Origin: Callorhinus ursinus
Taxonomy: Eukaryota > Chordata > Mammalia > Carnivora > Otariidae
NCBI RefSeq assembly: GCF_003265705.1
Contig: NW_020312785.1
Coordinates: forward strand, 128,161,150-128,225,149
DNA length: 64,000 nucleotides
Reading direction: 5' to 3'
In this document: one piece after another, positions 45,761 to 54,770 of the stretch
Layout of the letters: each line of letters opens with the position of its first letter
How positions within the stretch are numbered: position 1 is the stretch's first letter
The notes under the pieces: model-generated
Databases searched by the model: none
What the model saw: the letters and a program-made list of their open reading frames with translations, nothing else
What the model was told of the DNA's origin: nothing
Program-made: the position numbers and the translations under genes

Positions 45761-47449
45761 ATTTTTGTGCATATGGCCCCTAAACCCAGCTGCACATTTT
45801 ATTGCTTGGTTAAGGGATTTATCAAGGATATTTTGACCCTGCACTATTTTTGCCTTAAGACTTGATTTGATTGTACATCCTACCCCTGAGTGAAGTGAAC
45901 GTGCGTGTGCCAAATTTTATATGGCAGGTTTATCCAAGATGACCTCTTAAAGCTGACCCTGGTAGTGAAAATAAAAGCATGTAAACAAACAACTATAAAA
46001 TTAGGCAGAAAGCCATAATAACTGTTAATTAAAATGAAGTATGAAAACCCAAAGAATAAAGCACTATTTCTGCCAATTAAAGGGATGATGTCTTAGAGGA
46101 GGTGTCATTTGAGACAGGTCTTCAAGGAGAAGAAGGATTTCAAAGAATAAGGATTGGATGGAGCAAATTTACACCCAGAAGGAAACCATGTAAGTAAATG
46201 CATGAAAGTGAGAAATTAGAGTATGTAATGAAGAAATAGACAGTATTTCAGTTGGGCTAACACGAAGGAAGCATTTTTAAGAAGTGGGGAAATGGGTGTG
46301 GAGATAAAGACTTGGGCTCAATCTTAAAAAGTTAGTTGTAATAAAATAGCCTGTGTTTATAAACCCCCGTGTGACTAATGGCTCAAACACAGTAAATACT
46401 TGTTTTCCATCCATATAACAGTTTCTAGCAGAAGTTTCTAGGTTGGTGATTACCTCTTCTCCATATTGCGAGTGAAAGACCTAGGCTCCTTGCACCATGT
46501 GGCTTCATTATCTTAAGGGCAGACATGAATGAATAGGCACAATCTGGCTTTGCATTTCATTAGCTAAGAATGGCTTTTACAATTTTAAAGCGTCATAAAA
46601 AATAAAAATAAAAAAGATTTGTATTGACAGAGACCATTTGTATTGACAGAGACCATCCCACAAAACCTAAAACATTTACTATCTGTCCTGTTCCGGAAAA
46701 AGCTTGGCAACTCCTACCTTGGGGTTTGTCTTCTGCAGGTAGCAATCACAATGAGAAAAATTATGTGGAAGGGCCTCAGCCCCTTTTAAACAACCTTGTC
46801 CCAAAATGACATACATCACTTTTGCTTTCCTTCTGTTGGCTAGAACCTCAGTCACATGGCCACTTCTAATTCCAAAGGCAGCTGAAAAATGTAGTTCAGC
46901 TGTGTCTTAGGAAGAAACGGCAACAAGTTTTGGTGAAGAACTAACAGTCTCTGTACACCCTGTTAAGGTGTTTAGATTTTCTTCAAAAGGCAATGAGGAA
47001 ACACAAAAGGATTCTGAAGAGAGAACTATGTGATAAAATTGTTTCAGAGCATCTCCTTCCTGAAGTTGTAATAAGCAGCCACCTGCAGGAAGCACAACTC
47101 GCATATTCTCAAGTCTGTAACGCACTAACACAGACTTAAGTGCACCTGGCAAATGGCCCAGACCAATTTTTAAAAACTACCCATTCGTCAATTAAACTCC
47201 TCCACAAAGCAATTAGCATAGTGATTTTTACTCTCCAGAGAGCACAGGCTATAGAGAAAAATCAGGAATTGTAAGAATTTACAATAACAGTAGATTCTTT
47301 ATGGGATGTTATGTGAAAAATGTCAACAGCACAGTATAGATTTAAAGATAAATTTCCTTCAGTAGAGAAGAACAGAACTAATACCAAAGGAAACACAAGC
47401 AACATGGAGAATGGGCAATTCAGGGCATGAGGATCTCTTTACCATGTTG
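45761..47449. other. unclassified intergenic DNA with a possible worn repeat and a 19-bp tandem duplication
   Basis: 46080-46330 resembles the unnamed ancient repeat text at 50790-51830. A 19-bp unit is duplicated at 46619-46656. The minus frame 46907-47152 (81 codons) has no recognisable domain. Confidence 0.4.
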
Positions 47450-47710
47450 TAACACAAACACAGGCTTTCAAATCAGAATGACATGGATTTAATTTCTACT
47501 CTGACAACAGCTGTATGACTTTGGGGAAATCACTTAGTGTCTCTGTACTCAGTTTCATCATCTATAAAATGGAGGTAAAAGAAAAAAAAAACTTTCTTGC
47601 AAACTTCTGTAAGAATTAGTAACAATATACAGAAAACAGCTGACCCAGTACCTGGCAGAGAATAAACCCTCAACAAATTTTAACTACTATCATTACTATT
47701 ATCATTATCA
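47450..47710 (+). repeat. MIR SINE
   Basis: GTATGACTTTGGGGAAATCACTTAGTGTCTCTGTACTCAGTTTCATCATCTATAAAATGGAGG is a clear MIR core; the end is ACCCAGTACCTGGCAGAGAATAAACCCTCAA. Confidence 0.87.
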
Positions 47711-47882
47711 TGCCCATTTAAGGCCTCTTTTGAACAAAAATGAAGTCATTGGTATCCTAAAATGGGTTATCAATTACACATAATTTACTAACATTAAAAT
47801 ATGTGGTTACAACTTGCTCTTGCATTTCAAATCAATCAGTGAAGGTGTTCAAAATGTCTTTAATTAAACGGAACTGATATTC

Positions 47883-48087
47883 GCGGCACCCTGGGTGGCT
47901 CAGTCGGTTAAGCAGCTGCCTTTGGCTCAGGTCATGATCCCGGAGTCCTGGGATCGAGCCCCACATCCAGCTCCCTGCTCAGTAGAGAGCCTGTTTCTCT
48001 TTCTCCCTCTGCCTGCCGCTCTGCCTACTTGTGCTTTCTCTCTCTCTCTGTCAAATAAATAAAATCTTTAGAAAAAGGGGGGGGAAT
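47883..48087 (+). mobile_element. Can-SINE (SINEC)
   Basis: GGCACCCTGGGTGGCTCAGTCGG head, CCCGGAGTCCTGGGATCGAGCCCC, CT tract, CTGTCAAATAAATAAAATC tail and an odd G-run. Target duplication CTGATATTC (47874-47882 and 48088-48096). Confidence 0.94.
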
Positions 48088-48096
48088 CTGATATTC

Positions 48097-49014
48097 AATT
48101 CAAAAGCAAGGATTTAGAGCCACTAAACTGGATCCAGTCCATTGTTCATACACTTTTGTAGTTTTCCAAACATACTTTACCTTTAAATACTTGGAACCTA
48201 ATAGTTCCTGGATAGGTAGAGTCATTTTCCACTATGACACATGTATTAGTTACATGGGTCATTATTTAGTAGACAGCAAGTAAAAGACAATGCATATAAA
48301 ACAAAACTATTCTGTGACCTTCATCTGAGGTTTTTTGTTCCATGACAAAACCAGTGATCAATTTATTAAAAAATTACATATTATGGAGGCACACAGCAGG
48401 CATTCAGTGAAGATTTGTTGTTGTTTAATAAATTAAGGGTGGATGCAGTCCTGTGGTTTATAAGTAACTCTTCTTAAAGATCTCTGTCATCTGCCTATGA
48501 AGTTGAAATGATCCCCAGCTTAAGTTGTGTTCCCTCAGAAGCAGGCCCAAGTCAAGAATCTGAATGTGCATGGTTTATTTTCAGGGCTGCCCCAAGAAGA
48601 ACAAGGAGGAAGCCAGGAAATAAGACAGGGAAAGAGAAGAAGCAAATTCACCAGATTCCAATGAGTAGGCTACCTCTGCAGGCAACTCAGGCTCAGTGTT
48701 TCTGGGAACCTTTGGAGAACATCATAGAAGATGCTTCACAGTTGTCCCACTGGACGGATGAGGAAACTGGGAAATTTACCCATCAACTACTTTTGCCACA
48801 GCTTCAGGGTGACACCTGAGGTTAATACCCTGCCACTCTAGCCTGTCCAAACAGACTAAGAACATCCCTACAGCAAGAGAAAACCCTGGTGGTGCTGAAG
48901 ATGTATGGTGAAGCATAAAATCATCCAAGTATTGTTATCACCACTGCTACTTCATTCAAGAGGAAAAATTTTTCTGTCTACTCTAACCCATAACAGAAAT
49001 TCTGATTTTTCATT
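48097..49014. other. unclassified intergenic DNA
   Basis: The frame 48508-48819 (103 codons) has no recognisable domain and no support as a gene. Confidence 0.4.
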
Positions 49015-49775
49015 GTATTCATCAGGGTTCTCTAGAGAAACAGAAGCAACAGTACATGTGTATACATATGGAGGTAGAGATACAGATACAGATGTAGATT
49101 TATTATACAGAATTGGCTCACATGACTATTTATGGAGACTGGCAAGTCCCAAGATCTACAGGGTAAGTCAGCAAACTAGAGACCCAGGAGTGCCAATAAT
49201 GTAGCTCCAGTCCAAAAGTTGGCAGTCTCAAGACCCAGAAAAAGCTGATGTCTCAGTTTAAGTCTAAAGGCAGGAAAAAAAAAAAAAAGCCAATGTCCCA
49301 GTTCGAAGTCCATCAGACAGGAAGAATTCTCTCTTACTTGGAGGAGGGTCAGCCTTTTTGTTCTATTCAGGTCTTCAACTGATTGGATGAGGCCCACCCA
49401 CATTAGGAAGTACAACCTGCTTTATTCAGTCTACAAATTTAAATGTTAGTCTCATTGGGCGCCTGGGTGGCTCAGTTGGTTAAGCATCTGCCTTTGGCTC
49501 AGGTCATGGTACTGGGGTGCTGGGATCAAGCCCCACATCAGGCTCCCTGCTCAGTGGGGAGTCTGCTTCTCCCTCTGCCCCTCCCCCCACTCATGCTCAT
49601 TCTCTCTCTCTCTCTCCCCCCAGCAAAAATAAATAAATAAATCTTAAAAAAATAAAAAGTAAATGTTAGTCTCATCCAAAATCACCCTCATAGAAACCCA
49701 CAATAATGTTTGAGCCAAATATCTGGGCATCCCATAGCCCAGTCAAGTTGACACATAAAATTAACCACCACAACC
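49015..49775 (+). repeat. ancient LTR-like mammalian repeat, split by a Can-SINE
   Basis: ATTCATCAGGGTTCTCTAGAGAAACAGAAGCAACAG...GATTTATTATACAGAATTGGCTCACATGA...TTCAACTGATTGGATGAGGCCCACCCACATTAGG...CAGTCAAGTTGACACATAAAATTAACCACCACAA is a widespread ancient mammalian repeat; subfamily not assigned. Confidence 0.65.
49456..49659 (+). mobile_element. Can-SINE (SINEC), recent-looking
   Basis: GGGCGCCTGGGTGGCTCAGTTGG head, CT tract ending TCTCTCCCCCCAGC, AAATAAATAAATC tail. Perfect 16-bp target duplication TAAATGTTAGTCTCAT (49440-49455 and 49660-49675). Confidence 0.96.
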
Positions 49776-50482
49776 ATTTAGTGAATGTAGTGACCAGTGT
49801 TTTTTTTTAATTGAGGACTCAGAATATTTAAATTGTTTCATCCTTTCAAAACAGACAAAAATTAAACCAGGAGAACCAGTTATAGAAAAGAATGTTCAAA
49901 CTAGTCCCCATTGATGAAAGACATTATGACAATAGCTATATTTTGTTTCTATCAGTTACATGTGGTCTTTTGAGTCAGGGGTCAGTCACAGATCTATTGT
50001 CAAGACTGTTCATTTCAAGAATATCTGGATAGACCACAGCGGGAAGGAGTGTGAAGGTATACACATTCTTTTCTTATGATATGACACAGAGGTTTCTGCT
50101 TTGTAGATAAACCAATTTCAGAATCAATGACCTAAACCACATTTAATTTGAATTCCTAAATACACATAAAGAGATACATCCAAACATAGTTAATGGCCAA
50201 TGTTTTCATTATTTGCAATCAATAAGACTTTATCTTTCTAAATATTAACTGTTCCACTACAGTTATCCCTGATACCCTCTGCTGAAGACACAAAAGGTCA
50301 AAGAGATCATGACTCCTCACTCTCAAGGTCTGTGTTCTTACTAAAAATTAAAACAAGTGAGTGGCTATTTCTCTGCATGTCAGAAATCACAGTATCTCAT
50401 TTAAAACTTTACCAGCTAAATATGATAAATATATGGTAAGTCATACATGTGGTATTTTTAAAATAATAAAAATGATTGCACA

Positions 50483-50680
50483 GGGACACCTGGGTGACTC
50501 AGTTGGTTAAGCTTCTGCCTTCAGCTCAGGTCATGATCCCAGGGTCCTGGGATTGAGTCCTGCATTGGGCTCCCTGCTTAGCAGAGAGCCTGCTTCTCCT
50601 TCTGCCTGCCACTTCCCCTGCTTGTGCTCTCTCTCTCTCTCTCTCTGACAAATAAATAAATAAAGTCTTTAAAAAAAAAT
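50483..50680 (+). mobile_element. Can-SINE (SINEC)
   Basis: GGGACACCTGGGTGACTCAGTTGG head, CCCAGGGTCCTGGGATTGAG, CT tract, GACAAATAAATAAATAAAG tail. Flanks ATTGCACA and ATTAGCACA hint at a short, worn duplication. Confidence 0.92.
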
Positions 50681-50754
50681 TAGCACATTTTTGGTGTAAA
50701 TTATATTTTGCCCAAAAAGAAGTGAGGGGTATTTGGGGGGAAAGAGGGGTAAAT

Positions 50755-50791
50755 TATTTATTATTATTATTATAGTTATTATTATTAATAG
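50755..50791. repeat. (ATT)n microsatellite
   Basis: TTATTATTATTATTATAGTTATTATTATTAATA, interrupted trinucleotide repeat. Confidence 0.8.
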
Positions 50792-51829
50792 GTGTCAAGT
50801 AAAAAGAAATTAGTCAGGCATTCTACTAGGTAGTAAAAATCCAGGCCCTCATGAACTTTACATTCAGGGAGCAGTGGAGGGAGATAGAAGAAAATCTCTA
50901 AAATATAAGAAAGGTAAATCATGTGAAAGGAATAGAAAGTACAAAGGAGAGGACTTACCACTTTAAAACCAGGAGGCAGGTGAGGTTTCTTGGTAAGCCT
51001 CATGGGTACATGGAGCAAGTGCTTTCCAGGCAGATATAAAGCAAATACAAAGGCTATGGCAGCAGGGGAACACATACCTGGCCTGTTTGAGAACCATTAA
51101 AGGAGCTACAGGTGACTTGATCAGAGTGAACACAAGGAAGAGCAAGAGGAGGTGGAGTCCAAAGGGAGTGGGGTGGAGTGGTTAATTCATGTAGGGCCTT
51201 GTAGTCTATCCTAAGGACCTTGGCTTTTACTCCAAGTAAAATAAATAGAGCAGGGATTCAAGGAGAAGAATGACATTACCTGTCTCATTTTTCAACAGGA
51301 TCACTTGGGTGGATGCACTGATAGCAGACTAATGAAGGCAAAGGTGAAACCAGAGAGACCACAAAAGGTGGCTACAGTGGTGATCCAGCTGAGAAGACAG
51401 CATTTTTTCCAAGATGGCAACAGTGGAGTTTGTGAAAATGGTCACATTCTGGATATATTTTAAAGTTAAAGCCAATATAATTTTCTGGCAGATCCTATAT
51501 GGTTAAGTGAAAGAAACAGAGGTGTCACAAACCCCTCCAAAATTCCAGGCCTGAGCATAGAAGTCCCATCTATTGATATGAGGAGGACTAGGGAAGAAGA
51601 AAGCACTCGCTCAGGCAGGAATGCTGATTGTGAGATGCTTGTTAAGTGTTCAGGTGGAAAATCAAGCAGATAGTCAGATGTACAAGTTTGGAGGTAGAAG
51701 AGATGTCTATATTGCAGATATGACTTGAGAGTATCATTTTTAGAGACGGTGTTAAAGCTGAGACTGGTTGAAGTCACCAAGGGAGAGCATTCACAGAGAA
51801 AAGAAAAACAATTCAAATAGAAATAAGTT
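50792..51829. repeat. ancient mammalian repeat, unnamed, tentative
   Basis: CTCATGAACTTTACATTCAGGGAGCAG, TTCATGTAGGGCCTTGTAGTCTATCCTAAGGACCTTGGCTTTTACTCC, CAGGATCACTTGGGTGG and CACATTCTGGATATATTTTAAAG have the wording of a long ancient mammalian interspersed repeat seen elsewhere, but I cannot assign the family. The minus frames within it are not genes. Confidence 0.45.
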
Positions 51830-52023
51830 GGGGCACCTCGGTGCCTCAGTCATTGAGCGTCTGCCTTCAGCTCAGGTCATGATCCCAGGGTCCTGGGATC
51901 GAGCCCCGCATCAGGCTCCCTGCTCAGCAGGAAGCCTGCTTCTCCCTCTCCCACTCCCCCTGCTTGTGTTCTCTCTCTCACTGCATCTCTCTCTGTCAAA
52001 TAAATAAATAAAATCTTAAAAAA
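51830..52023 (+). mobile_element. Can-SINE (SINEC)
   Basis: GGGGCACCTCGGTGCCTCAGTC head, CCCAGGGTCCTGGGATCGAGCCCC, CT tract, CTGTCAAATAAATAAATAAAATC tail. Flanks share AAATAGAAAT (51815-51824 and 52024-52033). Confidence 0.95.
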
Positions 52024-52127
52024 AAATAGAAATGTTACTGAAAATAGTGTATAATTGAAAATATATAATTTTTCCATTGTAAATCTCTTTTAATGATTAG
52101 AAATATTTTTCAAAAAAATATACATAA

Positions 52128-52433
52128 GGGGCACCTGGGTGGCTCAGTCGTTAAGCGTCTGCCTTCGGCTTGGGTCATGATCGCAGGGTCCTGGGATCGA
52201 GCCCCACATCAGGCTCCCTGCTCAGTGGGGAGCCTGCTTCTCCCCCTCCCTCTGCTGCTCCCCCTGCTTGCGTTCTCTCTCACCATCTGTGTCAAATAAA
52301 TAAAATTAAAAAAAAATATTCTCAATTCTCCCCCCTAAAAACCGCCATGCTTGCATGAGCATGCACACCCTCTCTCTCTCTAAAAAAAAATAATAATAAA
52401 ATAAATATTTTAAAAATAATAAAAAATAAAAAT
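52128..52433 (+). mobile_element. Can-SINE with a 3' non-SINE extension
   Basis: The SINE body (GGGGCACCTGGGTGGCTCAGTCG to TGTCAAATAAATAAAATTAAAAAAAAAT) ends near 52316. The perfect 15-bp target duplication AAAAAATATACATAA (52113-52127) recurs only at 52434-52448. The intervening ~115 bp holds a non-SINE segment (TTCTCAATTCTCCCCCCTAAAAACCGCC... to about 52380) and a second A-rich tail, so the inserted unit includes downstream sequence, as in 3' transduction. Confidence 0.88.
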
Positions 52434-52706
52434 AAAAAATATACATAAAAGCCCAAGAAGAAATTTAAATCACCCATAATCCCTATCACCCAGAGACACA
52501 TACTATCAATATTTGGTATATTTTTATAATTAGGATAATACTACACAACTATATTGTAACCTGTTTTTTTTTTCACTTAAAAGATCATGAACTTTTCCCA
52601 AAGTAACCTATGAATATGCCATTATTCATTTGACCATTTCCTCACATTGTTGGACCTTTAGAGTATTTCCAATTTTTCACTATTATATATAACACTGCAA
52701 CTTTAC

Positions 52707-52762
52707 TGGACATTAAAGGTGGAGAGTGAGTAGATGCATCAGAGTCACCTGACGGGTGAAAA
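52707..52762 (+). repeat. 56-bp segment identical to 54569-54624
   Basis: TGGACATTAAAGGTGGAGAG... to ...CTGACGGGTGAAAA is base-for-base identical to 54569-54624. Here it interrupts the old LINE-1. At the other site it lies across the joint between two MER5A-like elements, so this copy is probably derived. Confidence 0.9.
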
Positions 52763-53073
52763 TAAATCTGTTTATGAATCTCTGTTATTTCCTTATAACA
52801 TACTCCCATAAGTAGAATTGCTTGGTTGAATGAGGTGTACCTTTGCATCATTTTTGATACACAATGCCAGATTGCTCTCAAGAAAGACTGAATTAATTCA
52901 TACTCATAAAAATGTCTTTTTTCCCACCCTCTTTGCTCTAAGTGGGTAGACAAACATTTACCTTGGTAAATTTGAAAAACAGAATATGGCATTTCAACCC
53001 TGTCTCATTTTTTGTTTCTAAAAAGTTTAAAAAGTTTCATATTTTCATTGGCTCTTTAAATTTATAAATTATT

Positions 53074-53270
53074 GGGCGCCTGGGTGGCTCAGTTGGTTAA
53101 GCGACTGCCTTCGGCTCAGGTCATGATCCTGGAGTCCCAGGATCGAGTCCCGCATCGGGCTCCCTGCTCAGCAGTGGGTCTGCTCCTCCCTCAGACCCTC
53201 CCCCCTCTCATGCTCTCTCTCTCTATTTCATTCTCTCTCTCAAGTAAATAAATAAAATCTTTAAAAAAAA
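53074..53270 (+). mobile_element. Can-SINE (SINEC), recent-looking
   Basis: GGGCGCCTGGGTGGCTCAGTTGG head, CCTGGAGTCCCAGGATCGAG, CT tract, CAAGTAAATAAATAAAATC tail. Perfect 17-bp target duplication TAAATTTATAAATTATT (53057-53073 and 53271-53287). Confidence 0.96.
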
Positions 53271-53370
53271 TAAATTTATAAATTATTTTGCTCATATAAA
53301 TTACTTGCTCAAGCTCTTTATACATTAAGTATAATAAGTTCATTTTGCTTTGGTTTTCTGAGTTCCTTTA

Positions 53371-53534
53371 TGTAAATATAAATCAGGGTCCCTCCTAGAT
53401 CCTGATGCAAACACCAGAAACTATATTGTTATATCCCAAATTAGTTCTAAATTCAGAGACTTCCATTAAGAGGTCCCACACTATTCCTAAAGCAAATGTC
53501 AGAGCTCTGAGATAGTACTTATCAAATTCTTAGA
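53371..53534. other. short unclassified spacer
   Basis: Nothing recognised. Confidence 0.4.
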
Positions 53535-53852
53535 GCACCCACACCAACAATTTCTAGGAACCTTGCTTAAAAATATAGATTCTTGGGGGCTCCTAGGTGG
53601 CTCAGTTGGTTAAGCCCCTCTCCCTCTGCTCCTCCCCTCCCCCACCTCTGTTTGGTGTTTTAAGTATATTGTTTTAAAACAGAGCAAAACTCTTCATTTG
53701 CTCTGTCTTAAAAAAAAAAGTAGATTCTTGGGCACCAACACAAATCTACTGAATGCCATTTTCAGGGAATGGGGGAAAACCGAGAATTTGCATCTTTGAC
53801 AAGTTCTCCAGGTGATAGTTTTTGCACAGTAAAGTTTGAGAATCACTTGCAG
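53535..53852 (+). repeat. MER5A-like hAT element, split by a SINE
   Basis: Left of the SINE, GGAACCTTGCTTAAAAATATAGATTCTTGG; right of it, CACCAACACAAATCTACTGAATGCC...AGTTCTCCAGGTGATAG...GTAAAGTTTGAGAATCACTTG. Together they read as one MER5A-like element. Confidence 0.7.
53588..53720 (+). mobile_element. Can-SINE, internally deleted, with a non-SINE hairpin tail
   Basis: The head CTCCTAGGTGGCTCAGTTGGTTAAGC jumps directly to the CT tract (CCCTCTCCCTCTGCTCC), losing about 100 bp. A non-SINE segment (from about 53648) follows, with inverted arms CAGAGCAAA (53680-53688) and TTTGCTCTG (53697-53705), then the A-tail. Target duplication TAGATTCTTGGG (53576-53587 and 53721-53732) is perfect. Confidence 0.88.
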
Positions 53853-54409
53853 CAAATAATACTAACACTCAGAACTTTCAGACCACTAATGTTGGGTTAG
53901 GTTTCCACTGCAGCCAGGTCTGTGATATTGCCTTGCCCTAGACTCACTCACCTTAGGAATTTTCTTAGTGTCCATAGTGTGGGGCAGGAGGCAAAGGGCC
54001 ATGGTGACCACGGTGTATAACAGGTTATACAAACCATCTCTCTAGCACAGATGCCAATGTACAAATGTTACACAGCACTAGAAAGGCTGTTTAGAACACA
54101 ATAGAACATGCCAAAGAAGAAACAATATCTCTGGTATAAAAATTAAGTCGCTCCTGCAAATTTCCCCAGAGTAGATAGTTAGGGCAAATACCATTTTCTT
54201 CCTTCATATACCACAAATCATTTTTAGTTAAACAAACAACAACAAAAGCCAGCCATCTTTTATGCCCTCACTTTGCTGAGGTCATTTCTGCAGCCGTAGG
54301 CAGGTAACACCTGACAGCACTCCTTCTGCTCAGCTTAGCTATGTTGGATGCCTGCCAGGAGCTCACCAAGTGAAATTTGAAAATTCAGGAGAGCTAACAC
54401 TTCTAGGGA
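53853..54409. other. unclassified intergenic DNA
   Basis: Nothing recognised. Confidence 0.4.
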
Positions 54410-54590
54410 AGTGGTTCTCAAAGTATGGACCCTGGACAATAGCCCCAACATCACTTTAGAACTTTCTAGAAACCCAAATTTTCCAGCTCTATCCCAGACC
54501 TACTGAATCAGAAACTCCAGGGTAGGGTCAGCAATGTGTGGTTGCACAAGTTTTCCAGATGATTCCGATGGACATTAAAGGTGGAGAGTG
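54410..54590 (+). repeat. MER5A-like hAT element
   Basis: GTGGTTCTCAAAGTATGGACCCTGGACAATAGCCCCAACATCAC...CCAGACCTACTGAATCAGAAACTCCAGGG...TTTTCCAGATGATTCCGATGGAC. Its worn right end merges into the reverse element that follows. Confidence 0.82.
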
Positions 54591-54770
54591 AGTAGATGCA
54601 TCAGAGTCACCTGACGGGTGAAAAACCACGAACTGATCTTGCCCCCTCCCCCCCAGTTTCTGATGCAGCAGGTCTGGAGTGGGTCCAAAGAACCTGCATT
54701 TCTAACAGGTTCTCAAGTGATACTGATGCTGCTGGTCCCAGGACCACACTTTGAGAATAACTGATCTAGG
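54591..54770 (-). repeat. MER5A-like hAT element, inverted
   Basis: ATGCATCAGAGTCACCTGAC...AGTTTCTGATGCAGCAGGTCTGGAGTGGG...GATACTGATGCTGCTGGTCCCAGGACCACACTTTGAGAATAACTG is a MER5A-type element in reverse, directly abutting the forward one. Confidence 0.8.

Larger units (their letters stand above)
52050..53370 (-). mobile_element. old LINE-1 fragment with nested insertions
   Basis: Reverse old LINE-1 text: AAATCACCCATAATCCCTATCACCCAGAGACACA, GTATTTCCAATTTTTCACTATTATATATAACACTGCAA, CATAAGTAGAATTGCTTGGTTGAATGAGG, AAGCTCTTTATACATTAAG. It is interrupted by Can-SINEs (52128-52433, 53074-53270) and by a 56-bp foreign segment (52707-52762). Confidence 0.7.

Noticed and set aside
46907..47152. 81-codon minus-strand frame with a protein-like composition
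   Set aside because: I matched it to no family and saw no convincing splice sites; too short to call.
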